Shown here: in pieces, positions 1 to 8,465 of the stretch
How the letters are laid out: the number at the start of each line of letters is the position of its first letter
How positions within the stretch are numbered: position 1 is the first letter of the stretch
Source: an uncultured Lachnospiraceae bacterium
GTDB lineage: Bacteria; Bacillota; Clostridia; Lachnospirales; Lachnospiraceae
Direction of reading: 5' to 3'
Length of the DNA stretch: 64,000 nucleotides
NCBI GenBank assembly: GCA_902761585.1
Contig: CACWKX010000011.1
Span: 19,448 to 83,447, forward strand
Translations under genes and position numbers: made by a program
Notes under the pieces: model-generated
What the model was told of the DNA's origin: nothing
The model's database searches: none
Seen by the model: the letters and a program-made list of their open reading frames with translations, nothing else

Positions 1-118
1 CAGCCTCCGCTGCTGCAGCTTCCGTATTCTCCGTCTGCTTCGGGCTTGCTTCGCAGCACATCGCGGCGGCTGCCATCATCATCGCCGATAAAGCAAATAC
101 AGACCATTTCTTTTTCAT
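1..118 (-). CDS. Signal-peptide protein, N-terminal fragment (probable B12/cobalt uptake or cobalamin-related)
   Basis: Only the first 39 codons lie in the window; the gene continues past the left edge. It starts MKKKWSVFALSAMMMAAAAM, a lysine-rich n-region followed by a hydrophobic core, then Cys-Cys and an Ala/Glu/Thr-rich stretch typical of the linker after a lipoprotein or secreted-protein signal. A ribosome binding site (AAGGAG) lies just upstream. The gene is preceded by a cobalamin riboswitch and its terminator, so expression should fall when B12 is plentiful. By family knowledge such genes are usually B12/corrinoid ABC binding proteins, cobalt transport parts, or an exported sirohydrochlorin cobaltochelatase-like protein. 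The fragment is too short to choose among these. Confidence 0.6.
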   Translation of the reverse strand, partial: MKKKWSVFALSAMMMAAAAMCCEASPKQTENTEAAAAEA

Positions 119-155
119 GAAATCTCCTTCCCGTCCGTGTCAGGACATAAAAAAC

Positions 156-190
156 CACCCGATAGGAAACAAATGTTCCCGCCGGATGGC
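156..190 (-). terminator. Riboswitch expression-platform terminator
   Basis: Read on the minus strand, a GC-rich stem with arms of about 15 bases (one mismatch and a few G-U pairs) is followed directly by six T. It lies between the cobalamin aptamer and the start codon of the signal-peptide gene, so it is the likely off-state terminator of the riboswitch. Confidence 0.7.
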
Positions 191-229
191 AGTTCTCCAG
201 AATCATAAAAGCACGTTTTCTTTGATCCC

Positions 230-395
230 GAAGAAACGCTGTGCCAGCATGCAGGCAGGTATCTGGCTCGGAGCTCTCGCTCCACACAGTAGCGGCACTG
301 TCAAGGATTCGCACCTTGTTCCCTGTTGGTCTTCCCCCGAAGCCTGTGCTCCATCAGGAAGAACCTGCATGGCAAAACTTTACCATACAGACTCC
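230..395 (-). promoter_or_regulatory. Cobalamin (adenosylcobalamin-type) riboswitch
   Basis: The minus strand carries the hallmark blocks in the right order: a GGGAACAAGGTGCGAATCC-like segment, then GACAGTGCCGCTACTGTG, a short GGAGCGAGAGCTCC hairpin, and GAGCCAGATACCTGCCTGC, the conserved 3' signature. An intrinsic terminator follows before the start codon at 118, which suggests control by transcription termination. The outer limits are approximate because the peripheral stems were judged by eye. Confidence 0.88.
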
Positions 396-434
396 CCAAG
401 GTCAATGCAGGTATAATACAGTTTATGCAGCAAA

Positions 435-473
435 ATGCCCCGAAGCATGGCTTGTCTCCATGCTCCGGGGCAT
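435..473 (-). terminator. Terminator of the superoxide reductase-flavodoxin gene
   Basis: A near-perfect inverted repeat with 16-base arms (ATGCCCCGAAGCATGG and its partner, one mismatch) around a 7-base loop. On the minus strand it is followed by a short T run. It lies 40 bases after the stop codon at 515 and separates that gene from the riboswitch-controlled gene. Confidence 0.75.
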
Positions 474-514
474 CTTCTGGTCCTGTTAACTCTATAAGTC
501 CTGCCGGCCTGTCT

Positions 515-1399
515 TTACAGTCCGAGCCCGCGCACCCACTTCTCAATCTCTTCTTTGCCCGGCTTTCCGTTCAGAAGATTTGCCGGAAGGATCTTCGCGG
601 CGCCTTTGACGTTCTGATCAAAGTCCTTGTCCACCATCGAAGCCTTGGAGCCGCCGGATGTGCAGAACGGAATGATCGTCTTTCCAGCCAGATCCAGTCC
701 GTCAAAGAAGGTGAAGACTGCCTTTGGCGTCATGCCCCACCAGATCGGGAACCCGACAAAGATGACATCATACTTTCCTGCATCCTCAAGACCCTTTGCA
801 AGCGCTGGACGTGCGCTGTCGTCGTGCATCTCCTGATTGGACCTGGAGCTTCTGTCCGTCCAGTCAAGGTCATCATCGGTATACGGAACCTTCGGAGCAA
901 TCTCGAACAGGTCGCCGCCGGTCACCTCCGCAACCGTCTCTGCAACCTGTTTTGTTCCGCCGTCCGTTGAAAAATAGGAAACCAGGACTTTCGTCGGCGC
1001 CTTCTCCGGTTCCGTCAGGTCCTTCTCCCAGAGGCCGTGCAGGTTGCAGTACGCATAGACAGAAACCGCCTCGTCCCCTTCCGCCATGTAAAATACAGCC
1101 TTCGGCTCGTCTCCAGGATTCAGATAACGGAGCTGTCTGCCAAAGCTTGTCTCAAGACAGATAAATGCGATATGGTGCTCTTCCGTCATCGGGTGAAGTG
1201 TGCTTCCGACCTGAACGGTGATCTTGTTTCCATCAACTGTCACCGCCGGGACATGCTTCTCAACGGCCGCATCAGTCGTATTCGGTTCAAGGAGTGTCAT
1301 CGGCTCCCCGCAGCACTTCGGTGTGCAGGCTGTCTTCTCGCCGATGAATGCCACGAAGTTTCCACACCCGCCGCAGCGGTAAAACTGTGTTTTTCCCAT
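515..1399 (-). CDS. Desulfoferrodoxin (superoxide reductase) fused to flavodoxin
   Basis: A 294-residue fusion. Residues 1-35 are the desulforedoxin domain with the Fe(Cys)4 ligands C9, C12, C29 and C30. Residues 40-125 are the superoxide reductase domain with the five ligands expected for the active iron: H49, H69, H75, C118 and H121 (motifs HPMTEEHHI and CNLHGLW). From about residue 137 a flavodoxin domain follows, with the FMN phosphate loop STDGGT at 144-149. The reaction is one-electron reduction of superoxide to peroxide; the flavodoxin may supply electrons, which is inference. The start at 1399 is chosen because GGAAAGG precedes it and homology begins there. The upstream promoter and the downstream terminator make it a single-gene unit. 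Confidence 0.9.
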   Translation of the reverse strand: MGKTQFYRCGGCGNFVAFIGEKTACTPKCCGEPMTLLEPNTTDAAVEKHVPAVTVDGNKITVQVGSTLHPMTEEHHIAFICLETSFGRQLRYLNPGDEPKAVFYMAEGDEAVSVYAYCNLHGLWEKDLTEPEKAPTKVLVSYFSTDGGTKQVAETVAEVTGGDLFEIAPKVPYTDDDLDWTDRSSRSNQEMHDDSARPALAKGLEDAGKYDVIFVGFPIWWGMTPKAVFTFFDGLDLAGKTIIPFCTSGGSKASMVDKDFDQNVKGAAKILPANLLNGKPGKEEIEKWVRGLGL

Positions 1400-1461
1400 A
1401 ATGTCAAGCCTTTCCGGAAATGATCTTTCCTCAACGATCTGTTCGTCAATGGTTAATAAAG

Positions 1462-1490
1462 AGTATAGCATGAATCGGTCCACCTGACAT
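1462..1490 (-). promoter_or_regulatory. Promoter of the superoxide reductase-flavodoxin gene
   Basis: On the minus strand TGCTATACT is an extended -10 element (-10 box at 1462-1467). The -35 region is weak (ATGTCA-like at 17-bp spacing). The string TTCATGCTATA also occurs at the flavodiiron protein promoter near 42.5 kb. Confidence 0.5.
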
Positions 1491-1498
1491 GACCATTT

Positions 1499-2095
1499 TT
1501 ACCTGTCCCGTCCCTCCAGGTGATACTGAACCCGGTTCATGACCATGTCAACCGCCACCTGGTTCATGCCGCCCTCCGGGATGATCACATCTGCATAACG
1601 CTTGGAGGGCTCCACAAAGGCCTCGTGCATCGGCTTGACGGTCTGAAGATACTGACTGATGACACTGTCAAGGCTTCTTCCTCTCTCCTTGACATCCCGG
1701 ACGATTCGCCTCAAGATTCGTTCATCCGCGTCTGCATCCACAAACAGCTTAATATCCATCAGATCTCTGAGCGCCTTTGAATGGAAAATCAGAATGCCCT
1801 CCACAATAATGACTCTGGTCGGACGGACGATCAGGATCTGGTCAGACCGGTCATAGATCGTATAGTCGTAAAGCGGGCATTCGATCGTCTCACCGCGCTT
1901 CAGCCTGGCAAGATCCTCAATCATCCGGTCCGTATCAAATGCATCCGGATGGTCATAATTCAGCCGCACCCGCTCGTCATATGTCAGGTCATGGCGTGCC
2001 TTGTAATAATTATCGTGGTACAGGACTGTGACTTCACTTCCAAAGCGTTCCGCGATCTTGCGGGTGATTGTCGTCTTCCCGTCCGCTGCGTCCAT
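1499..2095 (-). CDS. udk: Uridine kinase family protein lacking the P-loop (possibly frameshifted)
   Basis: 198 residues, matching uridine kinase from just after its nucleotide-binding loop: the YHDNYY, NYDHPDAFD, YDYTIYDRS, VIIVEGILIF and DADADERILRRIVRD motifs are intact. Uridine kinase phosphorylates uridine and cytidine in pyrimidine salvage. The expected N terminus, a beta strand followed by GGSGSGKTT, is missing: the frame opens with MDAADGKTT and an in-frame TGA lies 3 codons upstream. In the next frame GRSG can be read just before GKTT, as if a small indel had hit the loop. The upstream gene ends 20 bases away, so little room remains for the lost strand. It may be a pseudogene, a sequence error, or a degenerate allele. 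Confidence 0.75.
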   Translation of the reverse strand: MDAADGKTTITRKIAERFGSEVTVLYHDNYYKARHDLTYDERVRLNYDHPDAFDTDRMIEDLARLKRGETIECPLYDYTIYDRSDQILIVRPTRVIIVEGILIFHSKALRDLMDIKLFVDADADERILRRIVRDVKERGRSLDSVISQYLQTVKPMHEAFVEPSKRYADVIIPEGGMNQVAVDMVMNRVQYHLEGRDR

Positions 2096-2115
2096 CGTCG
2101 TTCATCCCGCTTCGG

Positions 2116-2685
2116 TCAGCTTGCAGCTCCGGCCCCATCCCCGGTCAGCTGAACGCTCCGGATCACGGTTCCATCCAACTCCTTCAGCGTAAAGACATCG
2201 TCCTCCAGCGTGGCATATCCCTGCACGCTACCGCCCTTCGGGATCGAAACCGAACCCGGGTTCAGAATCCAATGGCCATCCATATAGTCTGTCCTCGGCA
2301 CGTGGGTGTGTCCATGCAGAAGGATATCCCCCTTCTTCATCGGCGGCAGGTGTTTCTCGTTGAAGATATGCCCATGGGTGCAGAAGATCATCTGACTGCC
2401 GAGCGGGATCAGACAATAGTCAGCCAGCACCGGAAATTCGAGCACCATCTGATCCACCTCTGCCTCACAGTTGCCGCGGACACAATACAACTCATCCTTC
2501 AGCGGATTCAGCATGGCGATGACATCCTTCGGCGCATAGTCCCTCGGAAGATCATTTCTCGGTCCATGATAGAGAATGTCGCCGAGAAGAAGCATGCGTG
2601 GAGCCCCTTCCCGCTCCCTGGCCTCCAGCAGTTTCCTGCAGTAATAGGATGAACCGTGGATGTCTGATGCTACAAGCAGTTTCAT
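2116..2685 (-). CDS. yfcE: YfcE-type metallophosphodiesterase
   Basis: 189 residues of the YfcE/MJ0936 calcineurin-like family. Metal-binding motifs occur in order: SDIHG (about residue 8), LLGDILYHGPRN (33), RGNCE (70), CTHGH (105) and GHTH (125). Members hydrolyse phosphodiester bonds with two metal ions; the natural substrate is not settled. It is a soluble cytoplasmic enzyme. It sits between the serine dehydratase gene (16 bases upstream) and the uridine kinase gene (20 bases downstream), so the three probably share one transcript. The start codon follows a GGAAAGGGAA-type ribosome binding site. Confidence 0.85.
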   Translation of the reverse strand: MKLLVASDIHGSSYYCRKLLEAREREGAPRMLLLGDILYHGPRNDLPRDYAPKDVIAMLNPLKDELYCVRGNCEAEVDQMVLEFPVLADYCLIPLGSQMIFCTHGHIFNEKHLPPMKKGDILLHGHTHVPRTDYMDGHWILNPGSVSIPKGGSVQGYATLEDDVFTLKELDGTVIRSVQLTGDGAGAAS

Positions 2686-2700
2686 GTTCCCTTTCCTTTC

Positions 2701-3915
2701 TTACAGCTGGTTTCTTCGTCCGTACATCTTTGCAAGCCCGCCCTCGGAGGTCTCGCGGAATCGGCGGTTGATGCTCTTTCCTGTCTCATACATGGTTCTG
2801 ACCGCGATGTCAAATGAAATCCGCTGGGTATCGGACAGGAAGAAGGACAGGTTGCAGCAGTTCATCGCCCGCATGGCTGCGACCGCATTCCGCTCAATGC
2901 AGGGCACCTGGACAAGGCCGAGAATCGGATCACAGGTCAGCCCCAGATGATGCTCGAGCGCGATCTCAGCGGCATACTGGATCTGGTTTGTGGACAGGCC
3001 ATACAGGTAATCAAGCCCTGCCGCCGCCATCGCGCAGGCGGACCCGATCTCTGCCTGGCAGCCGCATTCTGCCCCGGAGATGGAGGCATTGTGCTTGATC
3101 AGGTTTCCGATCAGCCCGGCTACCGCAAGTCCCTTCACCATCTCCTCATCTGAAAGATTCCGGCGCTTCTGGACATACAGAAATGCCGCCGGAACAACCC
3201 CGCAGGCTCCGCAAGTTGGCGCTGTCACAACCGTCCCGCAGTCCGCATTCTGTTCCGCCGTCGCGTAGGCATAGGCCGAGATCAGCCGGCACTCCTCCAC
3301 CTGCGGATGAAAATGTTCCATCTCGAAATCATACAGCTTCATGGCCTTCCGTTCAACCTTGAGGGGTCCCGGAAGGTACCCCTCCGTCTCAAGTCCTTCC
3401 CTGATCGTCTGTTTCATCTGGTTCCAGACGCCTGCGAGGAATTCCCTGATCCCGGGTTTCTCCGTCAGAAATACGTACTCTGCCAGATCGAGGCTCCTGA
3501 ACCGGCAGAATTCCTCCACTTCCGCAAACGAGTTTTCCGGATACACCTCCTCTTCCTCCGGCTCCTGCCTGCCCTCAATCCGGATATCCCCGCCGCCGAT
3601 CGATGCTGCACGCATCCGGCCGATTTCTTTTCCCTCCTTCAGGGCAAAAAAATCGAGCGTATTCGGGTGTGTCATCCCCTCCGGGATTTCATCCGAGAAA
3701 AGGACCTCAACCTTCGCCGGAGCAAGCACCTCGTAGAGGACCCTGTCTGTCCCATGTCCTTTTCCGGTTTTGCTCAGCGATCCATACAGACTAACCCTGT
3801 ATTGGTCCGCATCCGGGTGCTCCGCCCTGAAAATTCTGGCAGCTCTCTCCGGGCCCATCGTATGGGAACTGGAGGGTCCTTTTCCGATTTTATAGATTTC
3901 ACGTATGGACTGCAT
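2701..3915 (-). CDS. sdaA: L-serine dehydratase (L-serine ammonia-lyase), single-chain
   Basis: 404 residues. It converts L-serine to pyruvate and ammonia using an oxygen-sensitive 4Fe-4S cluster. The N-terminal beta domain opens with the diagnostic GPSSSHTMGP at about residues 13-22. The C-terminal alpha domain carries the cysteine-rich APTCGACG and GAECGCQAEIGSAC segments that ligate the cluster. Alpha and beta domains are fused in one chain, as in Gram-negative SdaA, rather than the split SdaAA/SdaAB of many Firmicutes. The start was set to ATG at 3915 because GGAG lies 6 bases before it; a TTG four codons earlier falls inside that site. Confidence 0.92.
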   Translation of the reverse strand: MQSIREIYKIGKGPSSSHTMGPERAARIFRAEHPDADQYRVSLYGSLSKTGKGHGTDRVLYEVLAPAKVEVLFSDEIPEGMTHPNTLDFFALKEGKEIGRMRAASIGGGDIRIEGRQEPEEEEVYPENSFAEVEEFCRFRSLDLAEYVFLTEKPGIREFLAGVWNQMKQTIREGLETEGYLPGPLKVERKAMKLYDFEMEHFHPQVEECRLISAYAYATAEQNADCGTVVTAPTCGACGVVPAAFLYVQKRRNLSDEEMVKGLAVAGLIGNLIKHNASISGAECGCQAEIGSACAMAAAGLDYLYGLSTNQIQYAAEIALEHHLGLTCDPILGLVQVPCIERNAVAAMRAMNCCNLSFFLSDTQRISFDIAVRTMYETGKSINRRFRETSEGGLAKMYGRRNQL

Positions 3916-3938
3916 ATTCTTCTCCAATCAGCAAAGAA

Positions 3939-3980
3939 CCCCTGGCGGCATCTGATTACAAAAACCATAGCCGCCAGAGG
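3939..3980 (-). terminator. Probable terminator after ppdK
   Basis: 11-base arms (CCTCTGGCGGC and GCCGCCAGGGG, one mismatch) around a 20-base loop, followed on the minus strand by TTCTTTG. It lies between the ppdK stop and the serine dehydratase start. Confidence 0.5.
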
Positions 3981-4023
3981 TACCGATCATCCTTGTGCGC
4001 TCAGCCCTGTGATCCGCCTGTCC

Positions 4024-6657
4024 TCAGACCTCTTCGGCCCGGATGGAAGCCTGCGCTGCCGACAGCCGCGCGATCGGCACGCGGAACGGCGAGCAGGACA
4101 CATAGTCCAGACCGATCCGGTCGCAGAACTCGATGGAGGACGGATCCCCGCCATGCTCCCCGCAGATTCCGCAGTGCAGATTCGGGTTCACATCCTTGCC
4201 GAGCTTCATCGCCATCTCCATCAGCTTGCCGACGCCGTTCTGGTCCAGCTTCGCAAACGGGTCGTTCTCGAAGATCTTCGCGTCGTAGTAGGCCTGGAGG
4301 AACTTCCCGGCGTCATCGCGCGAGAAGCCGTAGGTCATCTGCGTCAGGTCGTTCGTCCCGAAGCAGAAGAAGTCCGCGTCCTTCGCGATCTCGTCCGCAG
4401 TCAGCGCCGCGCGCGGGATCTCGATCATCGTCCCGACCTCGTACTGCATGGCAATTCCGCTCTTCGCGATCTCCTCATCTGCGGTCTTCACCACGATCTT
4501 CTTGACATAGAGGAACTCCTTGTTATCTCCGACAAGCGGGATCATGATCTCCGGCTTCACGGCCCAGTCCGGATGGCGCTTCTGGACGGTGATTGCCGCG
4601 CGGATCACCGCGAGGGTCTGCATCTTGGAAATCTCCGGGTAGGTGACATCCAGGCGCACGCCCCTGTGCCCCATCATCGGGTTGAACTCATGCAGCGAGT
4701 TGATCAGGGTCTTGATCTCGTCCACGCTCTTATGCTTGGCATCCGCCAGCCTGCGGATGTCCGCCTCCTCGGTCGGCACAAACTCATGCAGCGGCGGGTC
4801 CAGGAAGCGGATCGTGACCGGCGCACCCTCCAGCGCCTCGTAGAGCTTCTCGAAATCGCTCTGCTGGACTGGCAGAATCTTCGCCAGCGCCTGCTCTCTC
4901 TCCTCCACCGTGTCGGAGCAGATCATCTCGCGGAAGGCCTCGATCCGGTCCTTTTCGAAGAACATGTGCTCGGTCCTGCACAGCCCGATGCCCTCTGCAC
5001 CAAGCTCATGCGCACGCTTTGCGTCAGCCGGCGTGTCCGCGTTCGTGCGGACCTTCATCCTCCTGTACTTGTCCGCCCAGCCCATGATACGGCCGAACTC
5101 CCCGACGATCTGTGCCTCCACAGTCGGGATGACGCCCTCATAAATCTTGCCTGTGGATCCGTTTGCGGAGATCCAGTCTCCTTCACGGAAGGTATGTCCG
5201 TTGATCGTGAAGCAGCGGTTGTCCTCATCCATGTCAATTGCGGAAACGCCCGAGACACAGCAGGTGCCCATGCCCCTCGCGACGACAGCCGCGTGGGAAG
5301 TCATGCCGCCCCGGACCGTGATGATGCCCTGCGCGCTCTTCATGCCCTCGATATCCTCCGGGGAGGTCTCAAGGCGGACAAGCACGACCTTCTTGCCCCT
5401 GCTCTTCCAGGTCTTCGCGTCCTCCGCCGTGAAGACGATCTGCCCGCAGGCAGCGCCCGGGGACGCCGGAAGACCGGTTGCGATCGGATCAGCCTTCGCC
5501 AGGTAAGCCGGATCGAACTGCGGATGGAGCAGAGAGTCCAGGTTTCTCGGCTCGATCATCAGCACGGCCTGCTTCTCATCGATCATGCCCTCGTCCACAA
5601 GATCGCAGGCAATCTTCAGGGCCGCCTTTGCCGTACGCTTTCCGTTGCGGGTCTGCAGCATGTACAGATGCTTGTCCTCGATCGTGAACTCCATGTCCTG
5701 CATATCCTTGTAATGGTTCTCAAGGGTCCTGCAGATTCCGGTAAACTGATCATAGACCTCCGGCATCAGCTCCTTCAGCCGGTCGATCTTCTGAGGCGTC
5801 CGGATGCCTGCGACAACATCCTCGCCCTGCGCATTCAGGAGGAACTCACCCATCAGGCGCTTCTCGCCGGTCGCCGGGTCCCTCGTGAAGGCGACGCCCG
5901 TCCCGGACGTATCGCCCATGTTTCCGAAGGCCATCATCTGGACATTGACAGCTGTTCCCCAGGAGTACGGGATATCATTGTCCCTTCTGTACACGTTCGC
6001 GCGCGGATTGTCCCATGAACGGAAGACCGCCTTGATCGCCTCGACCAGCTGTTCCTTCGGGTCATCCGGGAAGTCCTTCCCGAGCTTCTCCCTGTACTCC
6101 GCCTTGAACTCATCCGCCAGCTTGTGCAGATCGTCCGCATCCAGCTCGATGTCCTGCGTCACGCCCTTTCTGGCCTTCATCTGGTCGATCAGCTCCTCAA
6201 AGTACTTCTTGCCGACCTCCATGACGACATCCGAGAACATCTGGATGAATCTTCTGTAGCAGTCCCATGCCCATCTGGGATTCCCGCTTTTCTTCGAAAG
6301 GACGCCTACAACGTCCTCGTTCAGTCCCAGATTCAGGATCGTGTCCATCATGCCCGGCATGGACGCCCGCGCCCCTGAGCGGACAGAGACAAGGAGCGGA
6401 TTCTCCCGGTCGCCGAATTTTTTTCCGGTGATCTCCTCCATCTTCGCGATGCCGCCTTTGATCTGCTCCATGATGTCGTCACCGATCTGACGTCCGTCAT
6501 CATAGTAGCGCGTGCAGGCTTCCGTCGTGATCGTGAAGCCCTGCGGCACCGGCAGTCCGAGCCCTGTCATCTCCGCGAGCCCGGCTCCCTTGCCTCCGAG
6601 AAGATTCCGCATCCCTGCGTTGCCTTCCGAGAACATGTAAACATACTTCTTCTCCAT
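4024..6657 (-). CDS. ppdK: Pyruvate, phosphate dikinase
   Basis: 877 residues, the usual length. It interconverts pyruvate + ATP + Pi and phosphoenolpyruvate + AMP + PPi, and in clostridia often works in the glycolytic direction. Domains in order: N-terminal ATP-grasp (LLGGKGAGLAEM near residue 20, SGARASMPGMMDT near 95), the central phosphohistidine domain with the catalytic His in GGMTSHAAVVARGMG (about residue 450), and the C-terminal PEP/pyruvate TIM barrel ending in LHCGICGEHGGDPSS. The start at 6657 is preceded by AGGAGG at 10 bases; a TTG two codons upstream is too close to that site. A good promoter lies about 230 bases upstream, giving a long leader. Confidence 0.97.
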   Translation of the reverse strand: MEKKYVYMFSEGNAGMRNLLGGKGAGLAEMTGLGLPVPQGFTITTEACTRYYDDGRQIGDDIMEQIKGGIAKMEEITGKKFGDRENPLLVSVRSGARASMPGMMDTILNLGLNEDVVGVLSKKSGNPRWAWDCYRRFIQMFSDVVMEVGKKYFEELIDQMKARKGVTQDIELDADDLHKLADEFKAEYREKLGKDFPDDPKEQLVEAIKAVFRSWDNPRANVYRRDNDIPYSWGTAVNVQMMAFGNMGDTSGTGVAFTRDPATGEKRLMGEFLLNAQGEDVVAGIRTPQKIDRLKELMPEVYDQFTGICRTLENHYKDMQDMEFTIEDKHLYMLQTRNGKRTAKAALKIACDLVDEGMIDEKQAVLMIEPRNLDSLLHPQFDPAYLAKADPIATGLPASPGAACGQIVFTAEDAKTWKSRGKKVVLVRLETSPEDIEGMKSAQGIITVRGGMTSHAAVVARGMGTCCVSGVSAIDMDEDNRCFTINGHTFREGDWISANGSTGKIYEGVIPTVEAQIVGEFGRIMGWADKYRRMKVRTNADTPADAKRAHELGAEGIGLCRTEHMFFEKDRIEAFREMICSDTVEEREQALAKILPVQQSDFEKLYEALEGAPVTIRFLDPPLHEFVPTEEADIRRLADAKHKSVDEIKTLINSLHEFNPMMGHRGVRLDVTYPEISKMQTLAVIRAAITVQKRHPDWAVKPEIMIPLVGDNKEFLYVKKIVVKTADEEIAKSGIAMQYEVGTMIEIPRAALTADEIAKDADFFCFGTNDLTQMTYGFSRDDAGKFLQAYYDAKIFENDPFAKLDQNGVGKLMEMAMKLGKDVNPNLHCGICGEHGGDPSSIEFCDRIGLDYVSCSPFRVPIARLSAAQASIRAEEV

Positions 6658-6885
6658 AACCAACCTTCCTCCTGATGTGACTGCTGCCGCCGCTCCTTCC
6701 GGGGCCGCCGGCTATCGCACAATTCTGTCCACGGTGCGCTCTCCTGAGGCCGGGACATATGATGAGCACAGACAGCCCGAACACTCAGACGGCCATGCAG
6801 CTGAAATTCATTCTGCCAAATACAGGTTTGAAACTGATGTATGTATGCGCAAATTGTGTCTTCTGTGCTGTTGCTCATCAGGCAT

Positions 6886-6914
6886 ATTATACAATTATGG
6901 TTTGTTTTTGTCTA
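6886..6914 (-). promoter_or_regulatory. SigA-type promoter of ppdK
   Basis: On the minus strand a -35 box TAGACA (6909-6914), a 17-base spacer and a perfect -10 box TATAAT (6886-6891). Confidence 0.8.
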
Positions 6915-6956
6915 TTCATATCATCATATTTGACAATGTTTGAAAAATTGAAACAA

Positions 6957-6985
6957 AAGAGCCGGAGGTCTCTCTCCGGCTCTTT
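6957..6985 (-). terminator. Terminator of glyS
   Basis: Stem AAGAGCCGGAG pairing with CTCCGGCTCTT around a 7-base loop, followed on the minus strand by TTTTGTTTC. It lies 28 bases beyond the glyS stop codon. Confidence 0.85.
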
Positions 6986-7012
6986 CATATCTCCGTATTC
7001 AGATGCCCTCTG

Positions 7013-8407
7013 TCAGAAGTCAAACTTACCGTCGAACCAGGATTCCAGCTCACTGATCGGCACCCGGACCTGCTCCATGCTGTCCCGGTCACGGATCGTG
7101 ACGGACTGGTCCGTCTCGGAATCGAAATCGTATGTGATGCAGAACGGCGTTCCGATCTCATCCTGTCTTCTGTAACGCTTTCCGATCGCTCCGCGGTCAT
7201 CAAACTCGCAGTTGTACTTCTTTGCCAGCTGATCACGAAGCTTCATCGCCGGTTCGGAAAGCTTCTTGGAAAGCGGAAGCACACCAATCTTAACCGGAGC
7301 CAGCGCCGGATGGAAATGAAGAACCGTTCTCACATCGTTCTTCTCCGCATCGAGCACTTCCTCATCATACGCCGCGCAGAGAAATGCCAGAACAACACGG
7401 TCTGCACCAAGGGACGGTTCGATGACATACGGCAGGTACTTCTTGCCGCTCTTCTCATCAAAATAGGTCATATCCTGGCCGGAAACCTCCTGGTGACGGC
7501 CAAGGTCATAATCGGTTCTGTCTGCGATGCCCCACAGCTCACCCCAGCCGAACGGGAACAGGAACTCGATGTCGGTTGTTCCCTTTGAGTAGAAGGCCAG
7601 CTCTGCCTTGTCATGATCGCGCAGGCGAAGCTCGTCCTCCGGGATTCCGAGGGTGGTCAGCCAGTTCTTGCAGAAAGATCTCCAGTACTCAAACCATTCC
7701 AGATCCGTCCCTGGTTCACAGAAAAACTCCATCTCCATCTGCTCAAACTCACGGGTACGGAATGTAAAGTTACCTGGCGTAATTTCATTTCTGAAAGACT
7801 TCCCGATCTGGCCGATGCCGAACGGGATCTTCTTTCTGGAAGTCCGCTGAACATTCTTGAAGTTGACGAAGATTCCCTGGGCTGTCTCCGGACGCAGATA
7901 GACCGTATTCTTCGCATCCTCCGTCACACCCTGGAATGTCTTGAACATCAGGTTGAACTGGCGGATGTCTGTGAAATTGTGCTTGCCGCAGGACGGGCAA
8001 GGGATATTGTGGTCATCGATGAACTGCTTCATCTCCGCCTGGCTCATTGCGTCCACACTCTTCTGAAGCGTGATGCCTTCTTTTTTGCAGAAATCCTCGA
8101 TCAGCTGATCCGCGCGGAAACGCTCGTGGCATTCCTTGCAGTCCATCAGCGGATCAGAGAAACCGCCAAGATGACCGGACGCCACCCAGGTCTGGGGATT
8201 CATCAGAATCGCACAGTCGACACCAACGTTGTACTCGCTCTCCTGGATGAACTTTCTCCACCAGGCTCTCTTGACATTGTTTTTGAGCTCAACCCCGAGG
8301 TTTCCGTAATCCCAGGTGTTTGCCAGTCCGCCGTAAATCTCAGAGCCCGGATAAACAAAGCCTCTGTTTTTTGCCAGTGCAACGATTTTGTCCATCGTCT
8401 TTTCCAT
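7013..8407 (-). CDS. glyS: Glycyl-tRNA synthetase (alpha2 type)
   Basis: 464 residues, the normal size for the single-chain dimeric class II enzyme of Firmicutes, unlike the alpha/beta GlyQ-GlyS form. It charges tRNA-Gly. The N terminus [22 protein letters not shown] is diagnostic; [36 protein letters not shown] and ADRTDYDL belong to the class II core; the C-terminal anticodon-binding domain starts near VKIGVLPL. The start at 8407 has AAGGAG 9 bases upstream; the reading frame extends further but into the preceding lipoprotein gene. It is the last gene of a probable operon with the lipoprotein, era and recO. Confidence 0.97.
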   Translation of the reverse strand: MEKTMDKIVALAKNRGFVYPGSEIYGGLANTWDYGNLGVELKNNVKRAWWRKFIQESEYNVGVDCAILMNPQTWVASGHLGGFSDPLMDCKECHERFRADQLIEDFCKKEGITLQKSVDAMSQAEMKQFIDDHNIPCPSCGKHNFTDIRQFNLMFKTFQGVTEDAKNTVYLRPETAQGIFVNFKNVQRTSRKKIPFGIGQIGKSFRNEITPGNFTFRTREFEQMEMEFFCEPGTDLEWFEYWRSFCKNWLTTLGIPEDELRLRDHDKAELAFYSKGTTDIEFLFPFGWGELWGIADRTDYDLGRHQEVSGQDMTYFDEKSGKKYLPYVIEPSLGADRVVLAFLCAAYDEEVLDAEKNDVRTVLHFHPALAPVKIGVLPLSKKLSEPAMKLRDQLAKKYNCEFDDRGAIGKRYRRQDEIGTPFCITYDFDSETDQSVTIRDRDSMEQVRVPISELESWFDGKFDF

Positions 8408-8465
8408 CGTCTTGTGCTCCTTATCGTTGGTTTTATAATTCCCGGAAACCCGGAAAAGAAGCCGT

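Larger units (their letters stand above)
6658..7012. other. Intergenic region between ppdK and glyS
   Basis: No gene seen. It holds the terminator of glyS (6957-6985) and the promoter of ppdK (6886-6914), then an untranslated leader of about 220 bases in which I recognise no known riboswitch. A frame on the plus strand that runs across the region covers both signals and continues antisense to glyS, so it is not a gene. Confidence 0.7.

Noticed and set aside
301..546. A minus-strand frame overlapping the riboswitch
   Set aside because: The sequence is explained by the cobalamin aptamer and the terminator of the upstream gene.
3307..6018. A 903-codon open frame on the plus strand
   Set aside because: It is antisense to serine dehydratase and ppdK, both with strong homology and ribosome binding sites. 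The protein is Arg/Leu/His-rich with no recognisable motif, as expected for an antisense shadow in GC-biased genes.
6759..7175. A cysteine-containing frame on the plus strand between ppdK and glyS
   Set aside because: It runs over the ppdK promoter and the glyS terminator and into glyS antisense; no ribosome binding site.
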